From: Planctomycetota bacterium
Lineage (GTDB): Bacteria; Planctomycetota; Phycisphaerae; UBA1845
Assembly (NCBI GenBank): GCA_013151185.1
Contig: JAADIU010000098.1
Location: 1 to 33,062, forward strand
Length of the DNA: 33,062 nucleotides
Direction: 5' to 3'
Shown in pieces: positions 16,516 to 23,592 of this stretch (positions are counted from its first letter, which is position 1; every line of letters begins with the position of its first letter). The notes under the pieces are model-generated. The model was given only the letters and a program-made list of their open reading frames with translations, had not been told where the DNA came from and did not search any database. A program made the translations under genes and the position numbers.

Positions 16516-17232
16516 ATGTTGAAGATGAATCGGTTGTGTGCGTTCGTACTTTTGTCGGCGTTTTGTGCGGTGCCGTGTTTTGCGGAAACGTTTGAAGAGG
16601 TTGAAAAAAAGATTCGCGATGCAGTGAAGAAAACCAAGTCATTCAAAGCCGACATTAAGTCTGAAATGCAGATGAAAATGGAAGGTTTTGAAATGCGCAG
16701 TTTGATGGTCGGGAAGATGGAAAGCGTGCTTGATGGTGAACTTTACAAGATGTATTCCGAAGCGGCGAGCGATTCGACGCAGAAAGTGGCGGGCGTCGAA
16801 CGAAAGACAAAACAGAATATGATTGGCATAAGTGACGGAAAATTTCTCTACACGGTTGTGGAAGAGGACGGAAAAAAGCAGGCGACCAAAACCAAAGCGC
16901 CCAGTCGTGCCGACTCGGAAGTACCCTGGGCGGTGTTTCGCAAGAATGGAGATTTCAAAGTCCTACCCGATGAGAAAATTGATGGGCAGGACTGTTATGT
17001 GATTGAGATGAAGATGAAAACCCCGCCCGTGGGTGGAGGTTTGAAGCGAACGGTTTTCTATTGCCGCAAAGATTGTGGCGCGCAGATCAAGGTTGTCGGG
17101 TACGCGTCAGACGACAAAGTCATGATGACGACGACATACACAAACGTAGAAATCAACAAGGACATACCCGCGAGTCGATTCGTGTTTAAGGCGCCGGAAG
17201 GTGTTACCGTGGTTGACAGGACGGGTGCTTGA
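16516..17232 (+). CDS. LolA-like periplasmic protein
   Basis: The 238-residue protein has a signal peptide (LCAFVLLSAFCAVPCFAET). It continues with a helix rich in charged residues (FEEVEKKIRDAVKKTKSFKADIKSEM), and then strands typical of the LolA/LppX-like half-barrel fold (GELYKMYSE, DGKFLYTVVEEDGKK, LPDEKIDGQDCYVIEMKMK, ASRFVFKAPEGVTVVD). The phrase GQDCYVIE and the C-terminal FKAPEGVTV resemble outer-membrane lipoprotein-sorting proteins. It may carry lipids or lipoproteins across the periplasm. It follows the SucC-like gene by 90 bases in the same direction and has AAGGA ten bases before its ATG. Its base composition appears more A-rich than its neighbours (many AAA and GAA codons), reflecting a lysine-rich protein. 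A LolA function is not proven. Confidence 0.65.
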   Translation: MLKMNRLCAFVLLSAFCAVPCFAETFEEVEKKIRDAVKKTKSFKADIKSEMQMKMEGFEMRSLMVGKMESVLDGELYKMYSEAASDSTQKVAGVERKTKQNMIGISDGKFLYTVVEEDGKKQATKTKAPSRADSEVPWAVFRKNGDFKVLPDEKIDGQDCYVIEMKMKTPPVGGGLKRTVFYCRKDCGAQIKVVGYASDDKVMMTTTYTNVEINKDIPASRFVFKAPEGVTVVDRTGA

Positions 17233-17239
17233 GATGCGA

Positions 17240-17974
17240 TTATCGACGGGCGAAGAACTTGTAGCCCGTCAACTTTGCAACGTGGCGCAGATAAAGCCAT
17301 TGTTGTTTCATTGTTAGCTTGCTGCTGCCGTGACGTCTCTGAGCGAAGTGGATCGGTACTTCGCAGACGTTGCGGCAGTTGCATTTGACGATGAGTTCCA
17401 ATCCGATTTTATAACCCATGGGTTGCAGCGGAGCCGCCGCCCGAAACGTGCTTTGTCGCAGGGCGAAGAAGCCCGAGAGTGGATCGCGCGCCCGCGTCAA
17501 AGGTCTCGCGAGTGCGGTTGCAATCGAACTGTTCATCCGGCGAAATAGGCCCCAATCTGCGTCCGTCCCCGCGCCCTTCACATACCGACTTCCGATAACA
17601 AAATCGACCCCCTGCGTATCCAGCGCTGCGAGCAATTCTGGAAGCATTTCCGGTGGATGGCTCAGGTCCGCATCCATGCAAACCAGGGTCGTTCCCACCG
17701 CCTCGTTGAAACCTCGGATCACCGCAGAGCTGAGGCCTCTCTCCCTCTCGCGAACGATCAGCCGAACAGGGTGCTTTTCATCCCGAAGCCGTTCGACTAC
17801 TTGATCCGTACCGTCTTGGCTGTTGTCGTCGACGATCAGGATCTCGATCGCGCCGGTGGTTGCTGACATGGCGGCGGAGATTCGGCGCACCAATTCACCG
17901 ATGTTGTGAACTTCCTGGAACGTGGGAATGATGATGGAAGTATCAATCATCTGCGACATCAGGCTCAGTACCAT
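17240..17974 (-). CDS. DPM1-like family 2 glycosyltransferase
   Basis: The 244-residue protein has the fold and motifs of polyprenol-phosphate mannosyltransferases: IDTSIIIPTFQEVHNI, the nucleotide-sugar site EILIVDDNSQDGT, the metal-binding DADLSHPPEML, GSRYVKGAG, and the DPLSGFFALRQ segment that marks DPM1-like enzymes. There is no C-terminal membrane domain, so it is the soluble catalytic form. It should transfer a hexose from a nucleotide sugar to a polyprenol phosphate at the inner membrane for later glycosylation. Three in-frame methionines (17974, 17959, 17950) are possible starts and none has a strong ribosome binding site. The conserved domain begins directly after the third. It converges with the LolA-like gene, leaving only seven bases between the stop codons. 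Confidence 0.88.
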   Translation of the reverse strand: MVLSLMSQMIDTSIIIPTFQEVHNIGELVRRISAAMSATTGAIEILIVDDNSQDGTDQVVERLRDEKHPVRLIVRERERGLSSAVIRGFNEAVGTTLVCMDADLSHPPEMLPELLAALDTQGVDFVIGSRYVKGAGTDADWGLFRRMNSSIATALARPLTRARDPLSGFFALRQSTFRAAAPLQPMGYKIGLELIVKCNCRNVCEVPIHFAQRRHGSSKLTMKQQWLYLRHVAKLTGYKFFARR

Positions 17975-18322
17975 ACGATTTCAAAGTGACCGATAAGTGG
18001 CACCTCATTCACGCGATCGTGCCTGTGAATTTTGGCCGACGACCGCGAAGTTTACACAATGTTCCATTTCTCGGCGCGTTTGTGTGTGCTTAGGGGACTT
18101 GCCTCGAAACTCACAGCCCCAAAGCGTGCGATTCTATTCCACCCATTGACATGGCCTAGTCCAGCGCTCCAAACTCACGAGGTGGTTCACGCATCAGCAA
18201 TGGTACATGGTTATGCGGACCAAATCACCTCGCATGATTCGCTCGGCAGCTACCAAGGCCGAGCGAGCAACGTTCGTTCGTCAATTCTTTAGTTTGGTTG
18301 TTCTAATCAAGGAGACGCAGAA
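17975..18322. other. Structured spacer before the micro-gene pair
   Basis: No supported ordinary gene is present (the ORF at 18032-18292 starts with TTG and lacks a ribosome binding site). The spacer contains the stem-loops listed separately and a TTGACA at 18146 without a matching -10 at the proper spacing. The spacer is the leader region of the two small genes that follow. Confidence 0.5.
18178..18264 (+). ncRNA. Candidate structured leader or small RNA upstream of the micro-genes
   Basis: Arms CGAGGTGGTT (18178-18187) and AATCACCTCG (18223-18232) pair over 10 positions with one G-U pair. Inside, CGCAT (18190-18194) pairs with ATGCG (18213-18217), leaving an 18-base loop. A second hairpin follows directly, GCTCGGC-AGCTACCAAG-GCCGAGC (18241-18264). 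The two structures end about 45 bases before a strong ribosome binding site. They could be a cis-regulatory leader, a terminator pair or a small RNA. No known family was recognised and transcription is not shown. Confidence 0.35.
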
Positions 18323-18430
18323 ATGATGGAAGAATTGCTTTTTGGTGGCTGGTTCGAGGACGGAATTGGTGTGTTCGTCGAATGGGTCGAGAACATGATT
18401 CCTATGATTATCATTGGCATGGAAGGTTAA
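18323..18430 (+). CDS. Small hydrophobic/acidic protein, 35 residues
   Basis: This gene is too short for the ORF track. ATG at 18323 is preceded by the strong ribosome binding site AAGGAGAC, six bases away, and the frame ends with TAA at 18428-18430. The product is MMEELLFGGWFEDGIGVFVEWV followed by ENMIPMIIIGMEG. It is acidic, has no lysine or arginine, and could form an amphipathic or membrane-inserted helix. A second small gene with an almost identical ribosome binding site begins 10 bases after the stop, so the two appear to be one transcript. The match of two strong sites to two tiny frames argues against chance. I do not recognise the protein. Small membrane regulators, peptide pheromones and toxin-like peptides all fit the appearance, none of them is shown. 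Confidence 0.6.
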   Translation: MMEELLFGGWFEDGIGVFVEWVENMIPMIIIGMEG

Positions 18431-18440
18431 GGAGATACAG

Positions 18441-18560
18441 ATGCACTACTACCCACTTAGTCAAAATGAACAACGGATCGTGCATTGGAGTGGCCGGCTG
18501 ATGTTGATTGCAGCCGTCGCGGTTTCTGCCTTCCTGGGTGCGGTGTCCTGGTTCGCGTAG
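18441..18560 (+). CDS. Small single-span membrane protein, 39 residues
   Basis: ATG at 18441 is preceded by TTAAGGAGATACAG, a strong ribosome binding site that includes the stop codon of the previous small gene. The frame ends with TAG at 18558-18560. The product begins MHYYPLSQNEQRIVHWSGR and ends with the hydrophobic segment LMLIAAVAVSAFLGAVSWFA, long enough to cross a membrane once, with the polar part presumably on the cytoplasmic side. It is not in the ORF track because it is too short. The gene lies immediately downstream of the 35-residue gene and before the convergent CHASE2 kinase gene. I do not recognise the family. The shared leader and adjacent kinase could mean a regulatory link, but that is only an inference from position. 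Confidence 0.6.
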   Translation: MHYYPLSQNEQRIVHWSGRLMLIAAVAVSAFLGAVSWFA

Positions 18561-18623
18561 CGCAATGATTGCAAAGGCATGGGTACGCAAGGGATCGTTC
18601 ACCCTCGGTTGTGTGCTTTGAGA

Positions 18624-21050
18624 TCACGGCAGGCGCGTCTGACCGGCTGAGTCCTTTGGGAATCGGTGCAGATTCCTGAGGTACTCAACGGACAGCGCAA
18701 GAATCGCCGCTGCCCCGGTGGATGCGCCTGCAATGGTCCAATTTGCGAAATGCCTCGCCGACGGGATAAACATCGTGATCGCGCAGCCAAGCGTGATCGC
18801 AGTCATGATCCCGACGGTGGTGAGGTATGCGCGACGTGTTCGACATCCGCCGCGGCCTGCGATGAGCCGCGCGGTGAGGCAGCCGACGATGGCCATCCCG
18901 ACGATGATCGAGTACGCCCCAATGGGCAACCAGTGTCTTCGGTTCACCGAACGACTCGAAATCAGTCCGCGGATTGCATCGCCCAGGAGGTATCCGCCCG
19001 GAACGTTCCTGATAATGCCTTCATCGTACTTGACCGTGTGGAGGTCGCGCTTGACACCGGGAAATGGGCTTGGGGGTCGCAGGTCGATGCACAAAACGAT
19101 TTTACCCGCAACCAAATCCCAAAGTTCGGTTTCGGACCTGCGCAGCACTGCCTCATAGGCGATCGTTCTTGATTCCTGCGTTTGCAGTGGCGTCAGGTCA
19201 AACGTTTTTGTTGCGGGGATGTCGCCGGGGCGGCTTGACGCACGGCCGTCCCGCATCGCCGGCAATGTCTTGACTTGGATTCGGTCGATGCCTTTGATGT
19301 ATGCCTTCGTGCCTCGCTCCCGGTGTTGGACGGTGAGCGCATCGTCACCCGGATTCCAGGTTACCTCATTTCGCAGTCGCGGGTAGCACACCGCACCGAG
19401 CATCGCCAACGCAAGCGAAGGCAGGCTTTGCTCGCCGCGTCGGGTCACGATGACGAACTCACCAGGCCGCTCGACCATGTCACGCGCCATGATCAAGCCG
19501 TGATGGACGATTTCGCTGAGCGGATCGTAGATGTCCGGGCTGATTTTCGGGATGCCAGCCGCGGAATAGTCGATGGCGGCGAGGGCCACGGGGACGCCAG
19601 CTCGGTCGAGCGCCAAGATGCCTTCGACCAATTCGGGATCACCCCGCTGGCGCGATCGAAAGTAGTAGTCCCACACCACGGCTTTCGGTTTTGCCTTGGC
19701 CAAACGTCTCATGAGTCGGCCATGGACTGCCCGCCATGTACGAATCGAGCCCGTTACATCTGGAATTCCGTTCGTCCGCGCGAATTCTATGACATTTTTT
19801 GCCGTGTCATCACCAACGCCGACAAACACGAAGTCTGTGGGGCCTTGGGTGGCGCTCGACTTGAGCAATGTTGTGCGCGCGTCGGTGCTGTGGTCGTCGG
19901 AGAGTATGCCAAAGTCGATGCCGAGCAGGAACGTTCCGGAACTGATCGCAAACAGGACGCCCGCGACGATGAGCATCCAGACGGCTGTGCGCGAGCGCAG
20001 CATGATCCCGATGGCGATGCGCTGCAAGCGATAAAAAAGCGGCAACGGTTTTGTTTTGATGGCGCTTTCGTTGCAAAGGTTGGCGATGTCGTCGCCCAAC
20101 TGGCGCGCGGACGAAATTCTTCGATGCGACTCCGGTGCAAGGCAGCGCGAAATCAGCGTGGTGAGTCCGCGCGCGTCGGACACGGGCGGTTTTTTTGGCA
20201 CCTCGTGTTGGATGCGATGCAGCAGCGAGTCGCCGGCGTTCTTGCCTTCGATCGGTTCGAGGTTGTACGGGTAGTCACCGTCCGTTGCGATTTCGAAGAG
20301 CATGACCCCGAGTGCCCAGATGTCGCTGGTGTGGTCGATGCGCATCATGCCACCCCAGGATTGTTCGGGTGACATGTATTTGACGGTGCCCATGATTCGG
20401 CCAAGTTGCGTTTGCGTGCGGCGGATACGCGTGGCCCAATCGTCGGATTGAACTGCGGACAAGCCAAAATCAACCAAATGGGGTTGACCGCGATCATCGA
20501 CGAGCAGATGCCTCGGTGTTAAATCGCGATGCACGACACCCTGTTCGTGAACGGCGGCGACCACTTTGCACGCGCGTTCAAAGACGCAGAGTTTACTTTC
20601 AAGCGAGGTTGTGTTTTTGTCCAGGTACTCGTCGAGTGGAATGCCACCCAGCATTTCCATCGCCAAATAATGCGACCCACCCGAATGCCCGGAGTCGAGA
20701 TAGCGTGCTACGTTCGGGCAGTCGAGCGCCTTGAGAATTGCGATTTCGCGTTCGACGAAGCGAAGCGTTTCCTGGTCGGCAGCATGTCGAAGCACCTTGA
20801 GCGCCACCCATTGGGGGGATTTCCCAAAACGCATCGCCTGATACACAACACCGGAACTTCCGTGCCCAAGTCGTCCGCAACAAAGGTATTCCGCGACAAC
20901 GGGAAACTCGCCACCGGGCCAATGTTCGCGCACCATCTTTGACGTGCAGCCGTCGTTCGCCAACTCATCTGCGAAGCGCAAAAGTGCATCGTCATCGGAG
21001 TGACCCGACAAGAGCAATGACACAAAGCGCTGGACGTTCGCGGTGTTCAT
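18624..21050 (-). CDS. Ser/Thr protein kinase with CHASE2 sensor domain and C-terminal membrane helices
   Basis: The 808-residue protein has a cytoplasmic Hanks-type kinase domain (about 53-330): glycine loop GRLGHGSSGVVYQA, VALKVL (K85), HRD at 174-176, DFG at 194-196, and SPEQ with WGGMMRIDHTSDIWALGVMLFEI. The catalytic loop reads HRDLTPRHLL; the usual loop lysine is threonine and the metal-binding asparagine is histidine. A membrane helix (about 357-380) leads to a CHASE2-like extracytoplasmic domain (FVFVGVGDDTAKNVIEF, KPKAVVWDYYF, AGVPVALAAI). Three C-terminal helices follow (around 700-720, 733-755 and 765-790). This kinase-TM-CHASE2-3TM layout is a known planctomycete and cyanobacterial sensor design. 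It diverges from an ECF sigma gene, the frequent ECF-kinase pairing of planctomycetes. The ligand is unknown, and catalytic activity is uncertain. Confidence 0.92.
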   Translation of the reverse strand: MNTANVQRFVSLLLSGHSDDDALLRFADELANDGCTSKMVREHWPGGEFPVVAEYLCCGRLGHGSSGVVYQAMRFGKSPQWVALKVLRHAADQETLRFVEREIAILKALDCPNVARYLDSGHSGGSHYLAMEMLGGIPLDEYLDKNTTSLESKLCVFERACKVVAAVHEQGVVHRDLTPRHLLVDDRGQPHLVDFGLSAVQSDDWATRIRRTQTQLGRIMGTVKYMSPEQSWGGMMRIDHTSDIWALGVMLFEIATDGDYPYNLEPIEGKNAGDSLLHRIQHEVPKKPPVSDARGLTTLISRCLAPESHRRISSARQLGDDIANLCNESAIKTKPLPLFYRLQRIAIGIMLRSRTAVWMLIVAGVLFAISSGTFLLGIDFGILSDDHSTDARTTLLKSSATQGPTDFVFVGVGDDTAKNVIEFARTNGIPDVTGSIRTWRAVHGRLMRRLAKAKPKAVVWDYYFRSRQRGDPELVEGILALDRAGVPVALAAIDYSAAGIPKISPDIYDPLSEIVHHGLIMARDMVERPGEFVIVTRRGEQSLPSLALAMLGAVCYPRLRNEVTWNPGDDALTVQHRERGTKAYIKGIDRIQVKTLPAMRDGRASSRPGDIPATKTFDLTPLQTQESRTIAYEAVLRRSETELWDLVAGKIVLCIDLRPPSPFPGVKRDLHTVKYDEGIIRNVPGGYLLGDAIRGLISSRSVNRRHWLPIGAYSIIVGMAIVGCLTARLIAGRGGCRTRRAYLTTVGIMTAITLGCAITMFIPSARHFANWTIAGASTGAAAILALSVEYLRNLHRFPKDSAGQTRLP

Positions 21051-21287
21051 GGCTAGGGTAAGATCCGTAATGTTCGCGTGCTCGAATCACAACGTTCGTC
21101 GAACTGAAAGATTTTTGCATTCGGTAAGATTTGGATTATATGCTCTGCTCCCGCGCTGCATTGGGTCGCCAGAGGGCGCACCGCAATCAGTCATGCGTGG
21201 GGCAAGTCTTGAAAATCCGTCACCACTCTGAATGCAGTTTGGCTTGAACGCAGCACGGCTGACTGCAGTGTGGATCGTGGAATACTG
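21051..21287. promoter_or_regulatory. Divergent promoter region between the CHASE2 kinase and the ECF operon
   Basis: A shared AT-rich core at 21135-21142 offers a -10 for both directions. Leftward, the minus strand reads TATAAT (complement of ATTATA at 21135-21140). Rightward, TTGCAT (21115-21120), a 16-base spacer and TATATG (21137-21142) form a fair sigma-70 promoter. A GG...GC pattern TGGCTTGAACGCAGCA at 21240-21255 has sigma-54 spacing but only partly matches the consensus. The kinase ATG has no ribosome binding site. Confidence 0.4.
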
Positions 21288-21806
21288 ATGTCAAGCAAGC
21301 CATGGTGGACCGTCATTTCCGCGAGCGAGTTGTACGCTCTGCGCGCCCGCCTCGATCGCGTCGTAATCGATTCGTTCGGACCATCCCTCGACGCCGAGCG
21401 AGAAGACCTGGTTCAACACGCGTTGTTGGTGCTGATACGGAACAAAGAGCGCGTGTTACCGGACGATGACGGTTTGTTCCGCTATGCCCGCCGAGTGCTC
21501 CACCGTGCCGTACTCGATTGCATGAGATCACACCGCCGCGTGACCGATTATGACCGCCTGGCCAGCGCTGAAATTCCACCCAAGCAGCCTGAACCTCCTA
21601 ATTTAATGGACCGGGACGAAAAAATTCAAAAAATTCGCGATATTTTCTGCGAACTTTGCGATCTCGACCGTTTGGTATTATGGAGTTTTGTTGTTGACGG
21701 CCAATCGATCAACACGATTGCGAATCAGCTCGATGTAAATTGGCATCAGGTCGCCCAGATCATCGAGCAGGGTTTACAAACATTTCGACAGCATCTCTCC
21801 GATTAG
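21288..21806 (+). CDS. ECF-type RNA polymerase sigma factor
   Basis: The 172-residue product (from ATG 21288; the ORF track begins earlier at a GTG) has the two domains of an ECF sigma factor. Region 2 covers DLVQHALLVLIRNKERVL and FRYARRVLHRAVLDCMRSHRR, the helix that opens the -10 element. Region 4 covers FCELCDLDRLVLWSFVVDGQSINTIANQLDVNWHQVAQIIEQGLQTF, the -35-binding helix-turn-helix. There is no anti-sigma factor with a zinc motif next to it. A membrane Ser/Thr kinase lies divergently upstream, which fits planctomycete ECF groups regulated by adjacent kinases. It heads a likely operon with an unknown protein (43 bases on), a histidine kinase and a response regulator. It probably directs transcription of a regulon in response to the kinase signal, but target genes are unknown. 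Confidence 0.85.
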   Translation: MSSKPWWTVISASELYALRARLDRVVIDSFGPSLDAEREDLVQHALLVLIRNKERVLPDDDGLFRYARRVLHRAVLDCMRSHRRVTDYDRLASAEIPPKQPEPPNLMDRDEKIQKIRDIFCELCDLDRLVLWSFVVDGQSINTIANQLDVNWHQVAQIIEQGLQTFRQHLSD

Positions 21807-21848
21807 TTTCGTTTTTAGCCTTCTGGCATCGATAAATCGGGGACACAC

Positions 21849-22589
21849 ATGCGCGATCAGCACGACAACACAGGCAATTCAAAGCCAGTTCGACGGCCAC
21901 CCAGCCGGCCAAACCCAACCAGCCAGCCACAAAAGGGCCATTCCGACAGCGATGCGCTGCTTTTCGCGCTGTTCGAGTCGGCATCTTCTGGAGACGACCG
22001 GGCGTTGAGGGAGTTGATCCTGTCGAATCCTGAGTTCGCCGAACGCTATCACCGGGCAGATCCATGCGTGGCCGATCTGCGTGATGCCCTCGGCGAGGCA
22101 TCGCTCGGTACGGATGCGGCGGATTTGGCGTTCGCGGCCATCGCTGCACGAATCAAAGCCCAACTCGCCAGCGGCTCTCTCGCTCAGCCCGAGGTCGCGT
22201 CCGTGGGAGAGGAATCCCCGGAACCGGCGGGCATTCTCACCGACATGACGAGGCAGTTGTCGGCTTCACAGGCGAGAGACCTTTTTGAAAAGCTCGCACC
22301 GATGTTGGTCTACACGGCACTCAAACACCTCGATCTCCCCAGCACGCTGGACGAAGTGGATCGCGTGTCGGCGTGTTTGTGTTCCGACGACGCTGTCGCA
22401 CGCCTCCGCGCTGCGGATCATGTTCGCGATGCGCTGGTTGGTGAGTTCGCGTTGGCGCTGGGCGTCGATGCGGTGCAGGGCAAGATGGATCGCGATCAGA
22501 TGGTCCGACTGTTGGAAGAAAGCGGAACCATGGGCGATTTGGCGGCTATGGCGAACTGCATCACGTTGATCAAAACGCAGGCGGGATAA
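21849..22589 (+). CDS. Unrecognised acidic protein in the ECF operon
   Basis: The 246-residue protein has no signal peptide and no membrane helix. It begins with a basic, proline-rich tail (KPVRRPPSRPNPTSQPQKG), then an acidic helical segment (ALLFALFESASSGDDRALRELI), and continues as alternating acidic helices up to LLEESGTMGDLAAMANCITLIKTQAG. Alanine and aspartate are very frequent. No zinc-binding anti-sigma motif (HxxxCxxC) is present. Its position just downstream of the sigma factor and just upstream of a histidine kinase makes it a candidate sigma partner, phosphorylation target of the divergent kinase, or adaptor. The ATG at 21849 follows GGGGACACAC. I do not recognise a family and the role is inferred from place only. 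Confidence 0.6.
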   Translation: MRDQHDNTGNSKPVRRPPSRPNPTSQPQKGHSDSDALLFALFESASSGDDRALRELILSNPEFAERYHRADPCVADLRDALGEASLGTDAADLAFAAIAARIKAQLASGSLAQPEVASVGEESPEPAGILTDMTRQLSASQARDLFEKLAPMLVYTALKHLDLPSTLDEVDRVSACLCSDDAVARLRAADHVRDALVGEFALALGVDAVQGKMDRDQMVRLLEESGTMGDLAAMANCITLIKTQAG

Positions 22590-22620
22590 GCCCGCCGCAA
22601 GTCGAAAGGGAAGAAGATCA

Positions 22621-23592
22621 GTGGAAGCGTCCCTGCACATGCGACAGTTTTTCCGTGGAAGCGCAGCCGCTCTGCGCCGAGTGCGCCGCCGTTTCGCGTT
22701 ATCGATCGAAGTGAATCGGTGCGAAGACGGCCCACTTGCCGTTCGAGGTGTGGCAGTTCGAGAAGTGCCTGATGAAGTCGCTGCGCCCAGGTTGGAGCAT
22801 CACGACCACGGCATCGCGAATGGTAGCGCAATCGCTCGTGCTTCTGCACGAAGTATCGGTGTTGGATTGGATGCGGCTCAGTTCGCCCACGATCTTGACA
22901 ACTTGTTGATGGTGATCGCCTCGCGCACAGCCCTCGCAAGGATCGCTGCGGATCGCGGTGAGTCGTGTGCGCCGTCGCTGCTTGCGATCGAAACGGCGAC
23001 CCGTCAAGCCCAGGATCTGTCAAAACTGCTTCGGGACGGTGGAACGCGAAGCCGCGTTTCAAAAACTCCCGTAGATTTTGCCGAGACGGTTCAAGCCGCG
23101 CTGACGTCATCGCGGCCTTGGATGCCCTCGAACGTCGCCCTGGTCGAAGACATTCCACCGGACGCTGCGATCTGGATTTTGGGCAATCGTACGCAACTCC
23201 AGCGGGTAATTCACAATCTTCTGGCCAACGCCATTCAGGCAATGACGGTTGGTGGAAAGATTATCGTGTCGCTCGAAACCACTCCGGTGCGCAGCGCCAA
23301 ACCGCATCGGGGAATGGCAATGCCAATCGGTTTCGGACCGAAACGCGTGTGCCTGAACATCACCGACAACGGAGTCGGGATGGATGCCAACGCGCGGGCT
23401 CGGATATTTGAGCCAGGGTTCTCGCAAAGGTGCGAGGGTTCGGGTCGGGGTTTGGGCATGACCATCGTCGGCAATATTGTGCGGGATCACCGCGGCAGTG
23501 TTGAGGTGGAATCATCGTTGGGGCGGGGGACGCGCGTGTGCATCACCTTTCCTATTTCAGCAACGGGGCATGGGGAGAACGGCTATGCCTAA
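22621..23592 (+). CDS. Soluble sensor histidine kinase
   Basis: The 323-residue protein (GTG start, preceded by GGGAAGAAGATCA) has no membrane helix. Residues 1-75 form a basic then histidine-rich region, followed by the H-box QFAHDLDNLLMVIASR (H90), whose form (HDLDNLL) is like PAS-linked NtrB-type kinases (HDFNNLL). The ATPase domain has N-box QRVIHNLLANAIQAM, G1 ITDNGVGMDANARARI, F-box IFEPGFSQ and G2 GSGRGLGMTIV. It overlaps the response regulator gene by eight bases, so the two are translationally coupled and form a two-component pair. The sensor part is short and unrecognised, so it may read a cytoplasmic signal or be controlled by the unknown protein encoded just upstream. Cognate pairing with the downstream regulator is very likely. 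Confidence 0.9.
   Translation: MEASLHMRQFFRGSAAALRRVRRRFALSIEVNRCEDGPLAVRGVAVREVPDEVAAPRLEHHDHGIANGSAIARASARSIGVGLDAAQFAHDLDNLLMVIASRTALARIAADRGESCAPSLLAIETATRQAQDLSKLLRDGGTRSRVSKTPVDFAETVQAALTSSRPWMPSNVALVEDIPPDAAIWILGNRTQLQRVIHNLLANAIQAMTVGGKIIVSLETTPVRSAKPHRGMAMPIGFGPKRVCLNITDNGVGMDANARARIFEPGFSQRCEGSGRGLGMTIVGNIVRDHRGSVEVESSLGRGTRVCITFPISATGHGENGYA

Noticed and set aside
18146-18174. TTGACA as a -35 box for the micro-genes
   Set aside because: No -10 hexamer stands 16 to 18 bases downstream.
18032-18292. Plus-strand 86-residue ORF before the micro-genes
   Set aside because: It begins with TTG, lacks a ribosome binding site, and overlaps the stem-loops; its sequence shows no protein character.
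19275-20372. Plus-strand 365-residue ORF
   Set aside because: It is an antisense shadow of the CHASE2 kinase gene, with no ribosome binding site and no domain pattern.
21240-21255. Possible sigma-54 promoter TGGCTTGAACGCAGCA before the ECF gene
   Set aside because: The GG-N10-GC spacing is right but only about eight of twelve consensus positions match, so it is noted but not claimed.
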